Source of the DNA: a bacterium
GTDB lineage: Bacteria; Planctomycetota; UBA1135; UBA2386
Assembly: GCA_030432695.1 (NCBI GenBank)
Contig: JAUILN010000007.1
Location: 124,001 to 188,000, forward strand
Direction: 5' to 3'
Length of the DNA stretch: 64,000 bases
Made by a program: the position numbers and the translations under genes. Positions within the stretch are counted from its first letter, which is position 1; each line of letters opens with the position of its first letter. This document shows, piece after piece, positions 1-8,837 of this stretch. The notes under the pieces were generated by a model. The model was not told the DNA's origin. It saw nothing but the letters and a program-made list of their open reading frames with translations, and ran no database searches.

Positions 1-1157
1 CGCTGTTCACCGATCTCGAATCGCGCGTCTACTTCAACCACGCGGCGATGTCCCCGCCCTCGCGACCGGTCAGGGACGCGATCGGCACGGCACTCGAGAG
101 CTACGCCCGCCGCGGGGTGGCCGCCTGGCCGGAGTGGATGGAACAGCGCGACCGGCTCCGCGGCCGGATCGCCGGGCTCCTCGGCGCCGCGGCCGACGAC
201 GTCGCGCTGGTTCCCAACACCTCTGCGGGAGTGCTCGACATCGCCTGGTCGATCCGTTGGCGACCGGGAGACCGGATCCTGGTGTTCGAGGGCGACTTCC
301 CCAGCAACGTGACTCCCTGGCAGCGGGTCGCCGCGCGTTGCGGCGTCGAATTGCAGTTCCTGGACCGTGCCGACCTGCGCGACGAGGAGGGCCTCGCACG
401 CATCGAGGCGCGCATCGCCGCGGGCTGTCGCCTCCTCGCGGTGAGCGCCGTGGAGTTCCAGACCGGATTCCGGAGCCCGCTGCAGCGCCTGGGCGAGGCC
501 GTGCACGCCGCGGGAGGCGAGTTGTTCGTCGACGGTATCCAGGCCCTCGGCGCGGTCCCGCTCGACGTGCACGCGGAGGGGATCGACTACCTCGCCGCCG
601 GCGGCCACAAGTGGCTCATGGGGGTCGAGGGTACCGGCATGCTGTATGTGGCTCCCAGCGCCCGCCATCACCTCGACCCGGCGTACGTGAGCTGGCTGAG
701 CCACGAAGACGGTGCGCGCTTCCTCTTCGGGGAGACCGGCCAGCTACGCCATGATCGCCCGCTGCGCCGCGACGCCGCGGTGTTCGAAGGTGGCGTCAAC
801 AACTCGATCGGCTACGCCGGACTCGAGGCGGCGGTGGCGATCCTGCAGCGCCTCGGCGTGGCGAACATCCACGACCACGTGCAGACGATCCTGGACCGGA
901 TCGAGGTTGCGTTCGTCGAACGGGGGTTCCGCAGCGCGCGCTCTACCGATCCCGCACAGCGCTCCTGCATCCTGTCGCTCACACCGCCGCGCGGCATCGA
1001 CCTGGCGGCGATGCAAGTGGCCCTCGCCGACCAGGGCATCGCGACGGCGACGCCCGACGGCTACCTGCGTCTCTCCCCGCACTGGCCCAACGACGTCGGA
1101 CAGGTCCGGGATCTCGTCACGGTGCTCGACGTGGTGCTGGTCGAGCTGCAGGAGTGA
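1..1157 (+). CDS. Aminotransferase class V-fold PLP enzyme (5' end outside window)
   Basis: PLP-dependent enzyme of the class V aminotransferase / cysteine desulfurase fold. The frame is open from base 3, and the residues before the ATG at base 48 (YFNHAAMSPP) are the usual start of this fold, so that ATG is internal and the true start lies upstream. Visible landmarks are VDGIQALG, whose Asp contacts the pyridine ring, and GGHKWLMG, with the Schiff-base lysine at bases 609-611. No active-site Cys loop typical of IscS/SufS is evident, so an aminotransferase, epimerase-like or kynureninase-like role is as likely as desulfuration. The next gene is convergent and begins 13 bp past the stop. Substrate unknown. 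Confidence 0.85.
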   Translation, partial: LFTDLESRVYFNHAAMSPPSRPVRDAIGTALESYARRGVAAWPEWMEQRDRLRGRIAGLLGAAADDVALVPNTSAGVLDIAWSIRWRPGDRILVFEGDFPSNVTPWQRVAARCGVELQFLDRADLRDEEGLARIEARIAAGCRLLAVSAVEFQTGFRSPLQRLGEAVHAAGGELFVDGIQALGAVPLDVHAEGIDYLAAGGHKWLMGVEGTGMLYVAPSARHHLDPAYVSWLSHEDGARFLFGETGQLRHDRPLRRDAAVFEGGVNNSIGYAGLEAAVAILQRLGVANIHDHVQTILDRIEVAFVERGFRSARSTDPAQRSCILSLTPPRGIDLAAMQVALADQGIATATPDGYLRLSPHWPNDVGQVRDLVTVLDVVLVELQE

Positions 1158-1170
1158 CGACAACCGAGGA

Positions 1171-1701
1171 TCAGCGCTGCTCGCCGAGCATCTCGACGAC
1201 CTTCGGCTCCAGCCGCGTCATCCCACAGTCCCGACCGAGCTGGAGCGCGGCCGCGTCGTCCACGCCCTCCAGCCACGCCGCGCGCAGCGCCAGCAGGCTG
1301 CCGACCCGGTTGGAGCTGCCGCAGTAGACCAACACCGGGCCGTCCACTCCGGCGCATGCCGCGTCCAGTGCGTCGACATTCTCACGCGTGATCCCGTCGG
1401 CTCCGGCGACCGGGATGCGCACGAAGTCGATCCCCAGCGCGCCCGCCTGCGTCTCCTCCCAACCGGTCCCATCCTCGTCGGCCTCCCGGAGGCAGACGAC
1501 CTTAGTGACCCCTACGCCCGGGAGCGCTGCGAACTGCTCCTCGCTCGGCTGCCCCGCCGTATAGACGCTCGCCATCGGCGTCGCCGAACGACGGATGCCG
1601 AGCGCCTGGAAGGCCTCCGGGTCGGCCGGGTTCGGACCGGAGGCACAGGCCGTCGTGGCAATGGCGAGGAAGAGAGCAACCAGAGCGCTGCGCAGGTTCA
1701 T
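1171..1701 (-). CDS. DUF442 / Blh-like phosphatase-fold lipoprotein
   Basis: A 176-residue protein whose N-terminus is a lipoprotein signal peptide (TTACAS, lipobox Cys near residue 19). The rest resembles the beta-lactamase hydrolase-like (DUF442) dual-specificity phosphatase fold: VYTAGQPSEEQF near residue 47, then VVCLREADE, and a P-loop-like VYCGSSNRVGS with the Cys-X4-Arg spacing of this family. It is probably an envelope-anchored member; whether it dephosphorylates anything is unknown. The reading frame is open far upstream, but the ATG at 1701 is followed at once by the signal peptide and is the credible start. Confidence 0.75.
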   Translation of the reverse strand: MNLRSALVALFLAIATTACASGPNPADPEAFQALGIRRSATPMASVYTAGQPSEEQFAALPGVGVTKVVCLREADEDGTGWEETQAGALGIDFVRIPVAGADGITRENVDALDAACAGVDGPVLVYCGSSNRVGSLLALRAAWLEGVDDAAALQLGRDCGMTRLEPKVVEMLGEQR

Positions 1702-1742
1702 GCGTCCATTCTGCCCGGGCGCACCTGCGCCGCCACGACGAA

Positions 1743-3050
1743 TCACCCCGTCGCCGCGTCCCGCCGCGACTCCAAAGCATCGCGCACGAGCCGCATGTGC
1801 ATGCGCAGGTTGTAGAGCTCCTCGGCATACGACAACGGCACCTTGACGGTGTTGATGTCGCGCTCCACCTCGTCGAGTCTGCTCAACGCGACCGCGTAGC
1901 CGGCGGAATCGTCCTGCGCCCTCACCATGGCCTCGATCCGCATCACCTCGCCGTACCACTTGTAGATCCGCGAGCGGATCCGCCAGCGGTAGGCCGGCGG
2001 CATGATGCGCATCAGCGGCAACAGCAACGTGAGAAGCGGCAGCAGCATGATCTTCAAGCGGTCGAGTGCCGCTGCCAGCTGGAAGGGGAACACCCGGTAC
2101 AGGAACGAGAGGCCCTGCGCGAAGTAGCGCTCGGAGGCTTCGGAGAGCGGCGCGTCGAGATTGCGTCCGTTGGGGAACTCGCCTTCGTCCTCGAACAGAC
2201 CGCCCTGGCCGAACTGACGACGCGCGGCGCGGATCAGCAACGGGAACACCGACTCGTGCAGCTCCGCACGAGCCAACAGGGTCGCTGCGGGCGCGACCAG
2301 TGGGACGTCGCGGTCGGGCAGGTTGCGCTGCAGATCGATCATCCCGGGGGTCAGCACGAGCGGCTCCAGCTCGCGGAGTCGTCGCGAGAACGCGATCGCC
2401 CGATCGACGGAAACAGCCACGAGCCCCGACGTCGCGAACAGTTCGTGGACCACCTCGGCATCGGGCCGGACCACGACGAACATCGCATCGCAGTCGCCGG
2501 ACTCGAGCTGTTGCCGCGCGGCGGTCAGGTGGTCCTGCAGGAACTGCGCGGACGAGGCGTCGATTCCCAGCAGACCGAGCATTGCGCGCGCCACCGCAGC
2601 GGTTCCGCTGCCGTCCGCGCCGATCTGCAAGCGCTTGCCCGCGAGGTCGGCGAGTTCGTCGATCCCGGCGTCGGCACGGGCGAACACCCACAGCGGCTCG
2701 AAGTAGAGGCTGGCGACGCCGACCAGACCGCTGGAATCCTCCAGGACGCCACCCTGCGCGAAGGCGACGTCGACCTCCCCGGACTGGAGGAGTTCGAGGT
2801 TCTCTGCGGTGCCCTCGCTGCGCACCAGCTCCACGACGATCCCGTCCTCGGCGAGTTGGTCCCGGATCGCGACGCCCGCACGGTCGTAGCCGCCACCTTC
2901 CCCGCCCGTCGCCAGGCGCAGCCGATCGGGCGGTGGGTCGCCCACGAACTGCCAGGCGACGAGGCCGATCAGCCCGGCGACCAGCACGCCGGCCACCAGG
3001 GCCTTCCAGATCTCGGATCGTTCCTCGTTCGGTGCTTCGCGCGCTGCCAA
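1743..3050 (-). CDS. TAXI-family TRAP solute-binding protein, membrane-anchored
   Basis: A 435-residue protein. An N-terminal membrane anchor (VAGVLVAGLIGLVAW) precedes a periplasmic-binding-protein region of the TAXI/NMT1 type, with LATGGEGGGYDRAG at the start and the ligand-lobe stretch LVRSEGTAENLELLQSG. A second hydrophobic segment (IMLLPLLTLLLPLMRIM) near residue 330 is followed by a basic, helical cytoplasmic-type tail. I chose a TTG start at 3050 because AAAGGAG lies 8 nt upstream and the anchor follows directly; the longer frame has no such site. TAXI proteins normally feed a DctM/DctQ permease, and none is nearby, so this is an orphan binding protein or sensor-like anchor. It is divergent from the protease gene. 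Confidence 0.75.
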   Translation of the reverse strand: MAAREAPNEERSEIWKALVAGVLVAGLIGLVAWQFVGDPPPDRLRLATGGEGGGYDRAGVAIRDQLAEDGIVVELVRSEGTAENLELLQSGEVDVAFAQGGVLEDSSGLVGVASLYFEPLWVFARADAGIDELADLAGKRLQIGADGSGTAAVARAMLGLLGIDASSAQFLQDHLTAARQQLESGDCDAMFVVVRPDAEVVHELFATSGLVAVSVDRAIAFSRRLRELEPLVLTPGMIDLQRNLPDRDVPLVAPAATLLARAELHESVFPLLIRAARRQFGQGGLFEDEGEFPNGRNLDAPLSEASERYFAQGLSFLYRVFPFQLAAALDRLKIMLLPLLTLLLPLMRIMPPAYRWRIRSRIYKWYGEVMRIEAMVRAQDDSAGYAVALSRLDEVERDINTVKVPLSYAEELYNLRMHMRLVRDALESRRDAATG

Positions 3051-3132
3051 GTCGTCGACTCCTTTCGGGGAGACGCAGTGTGTCGACCGCACATCAAGGC
3101 GCAACCGCGAGGCTCGGGAGTCCGCACAGAAC

Positions 3133-3187
3133 CGCGGGCCCTCCAGCCCGCGCAGCCTCCCAAGGGAACCACGGAACAACTCCGTGG
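3133..3187. promoter_or_regulatory. Two hairpins in the divergent intergenic region
   Basis: Between the TAXI gene and the protease gene lie two perfect 7-bp inverted repeats: CGCGGGC/GCCCGCG (3133-3139 and 3146-3152) and CCACGGA/TCCGTGG (3169-3175 and 3181-3187). They may be operators or leader hairpins. No -10/-35 pair is convincing in this GC-rich stretch. Confidence 0.3.
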
Positions 3188-3271
3188 ACCCCACCCGTCC
3201 GACCCCGACTGCCCAGTGCGCGGAGTACCCTCCTGCCAGCGCTTCGCTTACGCTTTTCCGCACCACCCCTC

Positions 3272-5011
3272 ATGAGACTCCACACGACCCTCGGCGCGGC
3301 CACCCTCCTCGCCGTCGCTCTCTCCGCCCAGTCGCCGACCGGCACTTCCAACCTGGTTCCGGTCCCGCAACCCGCCCCGCAGTGGGCCCTCGATGCCTTC
3401 GACGTCACGCGCGGCACCGTGCAGGACCTGCAGATCCCGACCGACCGCCGTGACTTCACGTTCGCGGTCCTCCTCGACGGCACCACCGCCAGCGTGCGCC
3501 TGTCCCCCAACGACGTCCGCGCCGCCGACTTCAAGCTGCTGGTCGACGACGGCAACCAGCTGCGCCAGCTCCCGACCCCACCCTCGGTCACCTTCCGGGG
3601 TCTGGTGACCAACCAGCCCGCCAGCGTCGCCGCCGGCTCGGTCATCGCCGGCCGCCTCCAGGCGATCCTGTCACTCGGCGACGGCTCCGCGAACTGGGGC
3701 ATCGAGTCGCTCGCCAGCGTCGACCCGACCCAGCCGGCCACGCGCTGCCTCGTCTACTCGGTCGCCGACGCCAAGAACCCCGGCTCGCACCGCTGCGGAA
3801 CCGACGACAGCACGCACGTCAACGTCCCCGGCGGCCCGACCATCCAGTCGCGCAAGATCGCCGAGATCGCCATCGACTGCGACCTCGAGTACTACCAGCG
3901 CAACGGCAGCAACACCACCAACACGACCAATGCCGCGACCAACCTGATCAACGGGATGGACGCGATCTACCAGCGTGACGTCGACATCGAGTACACGCTC
4001 ACGACCGTGATCGTCCGCACCTCGCGCCGCTACTCGAACACCGACATGCGGCAGCTGCTGCCCGAGTTCCTGAACTACTGGAACGCCAACCACGGCAGCG
4101 TCCGTCGCGACGTCGCACACCTCTTGACCGGTAAGGGCAGCTTCAGCGGCATCGTCGGCATCGCCTACCTCGGCGTGATCTGCAACCGCGGCTCGGCCTA
4201 CGGCGTCGACAAGGCGTTCTCCGGCTTCGGCACCAACGTCGGGCTCATCAGCCACGAGGCCGGCCACAACTGGAATGCACCACACTGCGACGGCGCCAGC
4301 CCCTGCAACATCATGTGCTCGGGTCTCGGCGGCTGTAACCGCAACCTGTCGTCGTTCGGCACCTCGTCGATCAACACCATCGTCGCGTTCAAGAACAGCC
4401 GTGGCTGTCTGGACGATCCGGTGAGCCGACCGGTGATCTCCTCGGTCACGCCGAGCGTGGTGCAGGTCTTCCCGCACCGCCAGATGACCATCGCCGGCAC
4501 CGGACTGACCGGCACGACCCAGGTCCGGATCGGCAGCCAGTCGATCTCGTCGTTCACCGTCTCGGGCGACACGCAGATCGTGCTCACGTCGCCGCTGCCG
4601 ACGGCCCTCGGATCGATGCCCGTGTCGGTGACGAACTCCGCCGGCACCAGCAACTCGGTCATGGTGCGCTTCGATCCCACGAATCCGCCGGTCCACACCG
4701 CGCCGCCGTTCGCCGTGCGCAACATCCAGATCTTCTTCGACGAGGCCGGCGACCCGAGCGATCAATACGTCCTCCACGCCAGCTTCAACAGCAATGCGAC
4801 GTTCCCCTTCCAGGGCTTCGACATCCTGCTGAACACGCTGCCACTGGACTCGGGCGCGTTGAGCACCGTGGGCTACAACCGGTTCACGCTGCAGGTTCCA
4901 AACGTCCCGCTCGGCGGCGTCCAGATGTTCTCGCAGCTCATCCTCCTGGACGAGAACACCGGCAACCTGAACTTCGTCACGCCCGCGACACCGACCGTGT
5001 TCTTCCAGTGA
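3272..5011 (+). CDS. Secreted reprolysin-like zinc metalloprotease (metzincin)
   Basis: A 579-residue secreted protease. A signal peptide (cleavage near SAQS, residue 20) precedes a prodomain to about residue 195, which carries HRCGTDDS at 173-180. That resembles the metzincin cysteine switch, in which a Cys caps the zinc until the prodomain is removed. The catalytic region follows, with HEAGHNWNAPH (His328, Glu329, His332, His338) and a Met-turn candidate NIMC near 346. An IPT/TIG-like domain covers about 385-465, and a C-terminal tail from about 480 resembles that of other secreted proteins here. The ATG at 3272 starts the signal peptide directly; the open frame upstream is not coding. A partial copy lies 310 bp downstream. 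Confidence 0.85.
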   Translation: MRLHTTLGAATLLAVALSAQSPTGTSNLVPVPQPAPQWALDAFDVTRGTVQDLQIPTDRRDFTFAVLLDGTTASVRLSPNDVRAADFKLLVDDGNQLRQLPTPPSVTFRGLVTNQPASVAAGSVIAGRLQAILSLGDGSANWGIESLASVDPTQPATRCLVYSVADAKNPGSHRCGTDDSTHVNVPGGPTIQSRKIAEIAIDCDLEYYQRNGSNTTNTTNAATNLINGMDAIYQRDVDIEYTLTTVIVRTSRRYSNTDMRQLLPEFLNYWNANHGSVRRDVAHLLTGKGSFSGIVGIAYLGVICNRGSAYGVDKAFSGFGTNVGLISHEAGHNWNAPHCDGASPCNIMCSGLGGCNRNLSSFGTSSINTIVAFKNSRGCLDDPVSRPVISSVTPSVVQVFPHRQMTIAGTGLTGTTQVRIGSQSISSFTVSGDTQIVLTSPLPTALGSMPVSVTNSAGTSNSVMVRFDPTNPPVHTAPPFAVRNIQIFFDEAGDPSDQYVLHASFNSNATFPFQGFDILLNTLPLDSGALSTVGYNRFTLQVPNVPLGGVQMFSQLILLDENTGNLNFVTPATPTVFFQ

Positions 5012-5320
5012 GCTGAAGCCGATTCAGCGACTACGAGCACAAGCTCTCCCGGCCCGCGCAGCGAGCCACAGAGACCGACCTGAGTCCGCAGGATCGAATC
5101 CGCACCGGACTCTGCGAGGCGCCCGGCGGTCCGGAGGCATTTGGCCTCGGACCGCCGACGGCACCAGACGCAACACTCGCGACGAGGCGGCTTTCGCATC
5201 GAGTCGACGTGTTCCGCGGCAACTGCGTGGCCCCACGAGGCGGCCGCGCGTGCCGCGTGGCATCGGAGTGGATGCACGCGCTCAGACGCGATGCATCGAC
5301 GCATGTCCGCACCACCCCGC
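5012..5320. other. Spacer between protease gene and its partial copy
   Basis: This 309-bp stretch has no supported gene. GGATCGAATCC near 5090 looks like a tRNA T-arm, but no cloverleaf can be built around it. Homology between the two copies begins only at about 5307, a dozen bases before the second start, so the spacer is not part of the duplicated block. Confidence 0.6.
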
Positions 5321-5764
5321 GTGAGACTCCACACGACCCTCGGCGCGGCCACCCTCCTCGCCGTCGCTCTCTCCGTCCAGTCGCCGACCGGCACTTCCAA
5401 CCTGGTTCCGGTCCCGCAACCCGCCCCGCAGTGGGCCCTCGATGCCTTCGACGTCACGCGCGGCACCGTGCAGGACCTGCAGATCCCGACCGACCGCCGC
5501 GACTTCACGTTCGCGGTCCTCCTCGACGGCACCACCGCCAGCGTGCGCCTGTCGCCCAACGACGTCCGCGCCGCCGACTTCGAGCAGCTGGTCGACGACG
5601 GCAACCAGCTCGCCAGCGTCGACCCGACCCAGCCGGCCACGCGCTGCCTCGTCTACTCGGTCGCCGACGCCAAGAACCCCGGCTCGCACCGCTGCGGCAC
5701 CGACGACAGCCCGCACGTCAACGTCCCGGGCGGCCCGACGATCCAGACGACGTTCATCTTCTGA
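5321..5764 (+). CDS. Prodomain-only partial duplicate of the upstream metalloprotease
   Basis: A 147-residue frame, almost identical over its first ~140 codons to the signal peptide and prodomain of the protease at 3272 (about ten base changes by eye). The ATG is replaced by GTG. An in-frame 150-bp block (50 codons, source positions 3562-3711) is missing at 5610/5611. Homology stops just before the catalytic domain, after which a foreign six-residue end (QTTFIF) runs to a stop. The cysteine-switch-like HRCGTDDS is kept. It could be a decaying gene remnant, or a free secreted prodomain able to bind the protease. Substitutions include A19V, K88E and L89Q (source numbering). Expression is unproven. 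Confidence 0.6.
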   Translation: MRLHTTLGAATLLAVALSVQSPTGTSNLVPVPQPAPQWALDAFDVTRGTVQDLQIPTDRRDFTFAVLLDGTTASVRLSPNDVRAADFEQLVDDGNQLASVDPTQPATRCLVYSVADAKNPGSHRCGTDDSPHVNVPGGPTIQTTFIF

Positions 5765-5774
5765 TACGCCACGC

Positions 5775-8700
5775 TCAGCGTTCGCGGCGCAGGGAGTCCC
5801 GCAGCGCTTCGACACGCTCCGCCTCCTCGGTCCTTCCGCTCTCCCGCAGCTGTCGAATCGCCCAGGTGTAGGCGGATTGGAGGCGCGGACCCAGCCGCCG
5901 CTCGAGCAGGCCGGGCAGCGGCTCGCTGCGGATCTCCTGGAGCAGGCGCGGCACCTCCGCGAACTGATTGGAGCGCCGCAGCACCTGTAGCTGCTCCAGC
6001 CTCAGTTGGATGCGCATGTGCTGATCGGCCGGCGACTCGCCGCCTTCCAGCTGCTGGATGGCCCGCCCGTACAGCTCCGCGACGCGAGCCGCGACGTCCG
6101 CGTCGAGGCCGGGGCGGCCGAACTCGCCGATCCCGGGCCGCGGTCCGGCAGCCTCCAGTTCGAAGAACGCCTCCTGCGCGAGCACGCGAGCCAGGGCACG
6201 ACGGTAGCGGATCTCCGCGGGATGCTGCTCGACGAGCTGCTCGGCCTGCGTCTTGGCGCGACGCAGCGACTCCCACGAATTGCCGGACCGCTCGCCCCGC
6301 TCCGGCGGCGGAACGACCAACCGCGCCTCCACCAGCTCGGCGCGATAGTCCGGCACGTCCGGGAAGCGCGCGACGAGGTCTTCGAGCCACATCACACACT
6401 GTCCGGTGAGGTCCTGGACCCGTTCCAGCACCGCGGGCTGCGCATGCGGATCGCTGAAGACGATCAGCGTGCGCGCGTACTCCCGGCCGCTCCGCGCCGC
6501 GGCGAGGCGATACTCCGGGTTGTCCGGATGCTCCTCGGTGAGCTCGCGGAAGCCATTCCACGCGGCCTCGAAGTCCGCGTTGCCCGGCCTGCCGTGCTCG
6601 CGCAGGAAGTCCTCGACGAAGGGCCGCTGCCCCCGACGACGCCCCCCCTCGCCGGGATGTCGCTGCCCACGGTCTTCGCCGGGCGGCGGCCCTCCGAACC
6701 CATCCCGCGGCGGGCGATCGAAGGCCTCGAAGGGCGGCGGGGAGAGCTCCGGATCGAGCAGCCCGGGAGGGGGCCCACCGAGACCTGGACGACCCCGTCC
6801 ACCGGGCCCACCACGGCCGCCGCGCCGCCCGGCCATCTCGCGCTCTGCGCTTCGCAGGGTCCCGAGCAGTTCGTGGGCCCGCGCGCGCTCGTAGCGCCCC
6901 GCTTCGCTGGCCTCGTCCGCCAACGACGCGACGAGTGCCGCCAACCCCTGTTCCGCCTCCTGCCGTTCGCCAGCCTCGACCAATGCCGCTGCGAGATCGT
7001 TGCGGATCGCCGCGGCGGTGACGGGGTCGATGTCGTCCTCGAACAGCTCCAAGGCCCGGCGGTAGTGCTCGACCGCCTCCTCCCCCCGGCCCAATCGGAG
7101 CTGCACGTCGGCGACGCGCCGCCAGGCATTCGCAGCGTCCAGTCGGAGCGCCGGATCCCCGGCGTGCTGCTCGGCGATGCGTTCGTGGAAGTCGAGCAGC
7201 TGCTCGAGGAGATCCGCGTCGCGCTCCGTCACCGACGTCGCCGAGGTCTCCCAGGCGTAGCTCGCCTGGGACTCGTCGTCGGATGACGTACCGACGAGCT
7301 CCAGACGCGGCGGACCGGCGATCTTCTCGCGGATGCCCTCCAACACCTCGACCGCGAGCTTCAGGTTGTCGCGTGCCGCGCGGGCCGCCTCGCCCTCGCG
7401 AGCCAGGGCTTCGCGGGTGCTCACATAGCCGACCCACCCGACCACGCCCGCCACGACCAACGACAACCCGGCCAATGCCGCAGCCGAGGCCAGGGCCTTG
7501 TTGCGCCGGCACCAGCGCCAACCATGCTCCATCGCGGTGGCCCGCCGGGCATGGATCGGACGATCCTCGAGGAAGCGCTGCAGATCGTCGGCGAGTTCGC
7601 CGGCGGTCCGGTAGCGATGGCGCGGGTCGGCGGAGACCGCCTTGAGCACGATGGTCTCCAGGTCGCCGGGGATGCCGGGACGCAGCCGTGAGGGTCGCTG
7701 GTCGACCCCCTTCGAGACCCGCTCCAGCAGCCGCCCGCGATCCGCCTCATGGAAGGCCGGCCGCAGGGTCAGGAGTTCGTAGAGCGTCAGCCCGAGTCCA
7801 TACAGATCGGTGCGCTCGTCGTAGACGCCCTTCAGCTGCTCCGGCGCCATGTACTGCAGGGTTCCGAGCAGGTCTCCGCTGCGGGTCAGCCCCTCGGCCT
7901 CGATCGCGGTGGCGAGCCCGAAGTCGGTCACCCACACCACGCCGTGCTCGTCGAGCAACAGGTTGGCCGGCTTCACGTCGCGGTGCAGAACCCCCTGCGC
8001 GTGGGCATAGCCGAGCGCCGCGGCGACCTGCCGGCCGAGCGAGGCCACACTGCGCCAATAGCGGGCGCGCGGCTCCAGCGGTGGACCCGGGTCGGGGGGC
8101 AGGGCGTGGCCGTGGTGCGCCGTCGTGAGGCCCACCGCCTCCGCCGTGGGGCGGTCGGCGGGATCGTCGTCGCCCGACTCGTCCGCGACCGTGCCGATCG
8201 TCGACGTCGGGCTGGAGACCGGCCGGAACACGCCGGTCCTGAGGCTGCGCACCGCACTCTGGATCGACCAGTCGGAGAGCCCTCCCCGCCGCACCGACTC
8301 CGGCAGGGAGCCGCCCTCCGACTCGTTGCGCAGCCAGCCGATCACCGCGTCCAGGCCGACCCCGCGGATCACCTGCATCACGTAGTACTGCCACTCGCCG
8401 ACGCTGCCCACGCCGAAGATCGGCACGATGTTGCTGTGGTGCAGGCGGGCCGCGGTGCGCGCCTCACGCTCGAAACGCCGGACGCGCCGCACGTCCCCCA
8501 ACGACGGCAAGACCTTCACCGCCACGCGTCGACCCAACGACTCCTGCACCGCCTCGTACACGACGCCCATGCCACCCCGCCCGATCTCCCGGACGATGCG
8601 GAAGTCACCGAGCCGCTCGTTCGGACCGAGCGCGAGCCGGGGCGGGGCCTCGCGCGTGACGCCGTCCTTCAGCTCCTCCATCGCGAGGATCGTCGGGAAC

Positions 8701-8837
8701 AGCTCGCGGATCTCGTCGGCATGCTGTGGATGACGGCCCGCCCAGACCTCCACCGAAGGCGCCTCGCCGCGACGCACGGCCGCCGTGAACTCCTCCGCGA
8801 GTTCGCCGAAGGCATCGCTGTCGGCATCGTGGGTCAT
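5775..8837 (-). CDS. Membrane serine/threonine protein kinase with TPR-like C-terminus
   Basis: A 1020-residue bacterial Hanks-type kinase. An N-terminal ~75-residue segment precedes the kinase domain: glycine loop IGRGGMGVVYEA (85-96), Lys108 in VAVKVLP, HRD at 285-287, DFG at 305-307 and APEQ near 331. Between lobes there is a long, low-complexity, acidic/proline insert at about 172-258. A membrane segment (LAGLSLVVAGVVGWVGYV) lies at about 454-471. The outer part is helical and TPR-like and includes a very Gly/Pro/Arg-rich linker. All catalytic motifs are intact. The start codon overlaps the stop of the sigma factor gene (ATGA), so the two are probably cotranslated, the usual planctomycete ECF/kinase pairing. 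Targets unknown. Confidence 0.9.
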   Translation of the reverse strand: MTHDADSDAFGELAEEFTAAVRRGEAPSVEVWAGRHPQHADEIRELFPTILAMEELKDGVTREAPPRLALGPNERLGDFRIVREIGRGGMGVVYEAVQESLGRRVAVKVLPSLGDVRRVRRFEREARTAARLHHSNIVPIFGVGSVGEWQYYVMQVIRGVGLDAVIGWLRNESEGGSLPESVRRGGLSDWSIQSAVRSLRTGVFRPVSSPTSTIGTVADESGDDDPADRPTAEAVGLTTAHHGHALPPDPGPPLEPRARYWRSVASLGRQVAAALGYAHAQGVLHRDVKPANLLLDEHGVVWVTDFGLATAIEAEGLTRSGDLLGTLQYMAPEQLKGVYDERTDLYGLGLTLYELLTLRPAFHEADRGRLLERVSKGVDQRPSRLRPGIPGDLETIVLKAVSADPRHRYRTAGELADDLQRFLEDRPIHARRATAMEHGWRWCRRNKALASAAALAGLSLVVAGVVGWVGYVSTREALAREGEAARAARDNLKLAVEVLEGIREKIAGPPRLELVGTSSDDESQASYAWETSATSVTERDADLLEQLLDFHERIAEQHAGDPALRLDAANAWRRVADVQLRLGRGEEAVEHYRRALELFEDDIDPVTAAAIRNDLAAALVEAGERQEAEQGLAALVASLADEASEAGRYERARAHELLGTLRSAEREMAGRRGGRGGPGGRGRPGLGGPPPGLLDPELSPPPFEAFDRPPRDGFGGPPPGEDRGQRHPGEGGRRRGQRPFVEDFLREHGRPGNADFEAAWNGFRELTEEHPDNPEYRLAAARSGREYARTLIVFSDPHAQPAVLERVQDLTGQCVMWLEDLVARFPDVPDYRAELVEARLVVPPPERGERSGNSWESLRRAKTQAEQLVEQHPAEIRYRRALARVLAQEAFFELEAAGPRPGIGEFGRPGLDADVAARVAELYGRAIQQLEGGESPADQHMRIQLRLEQLQVLRRSNQFAEVPRLLQEIRSEPLPGLLERRLGPRLQSAYTWAIRQLRESGRTEEAERVEALRDSLRRER

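Noticed and set aside
1702..2691. N-terminal extension of the DUF442 lipoprotein frame
   Set aside because: The extension overlaps the TAXI gene antisense-wise in another frame and lacks sensible composition; the lipoprotein signal at 1701 gives the true start.
5040..5120. tRNA-like T-arm GGATCGAATCC
   Set aside because: No acceptor stem, D-arm or anticodon arm can be drawn around it.
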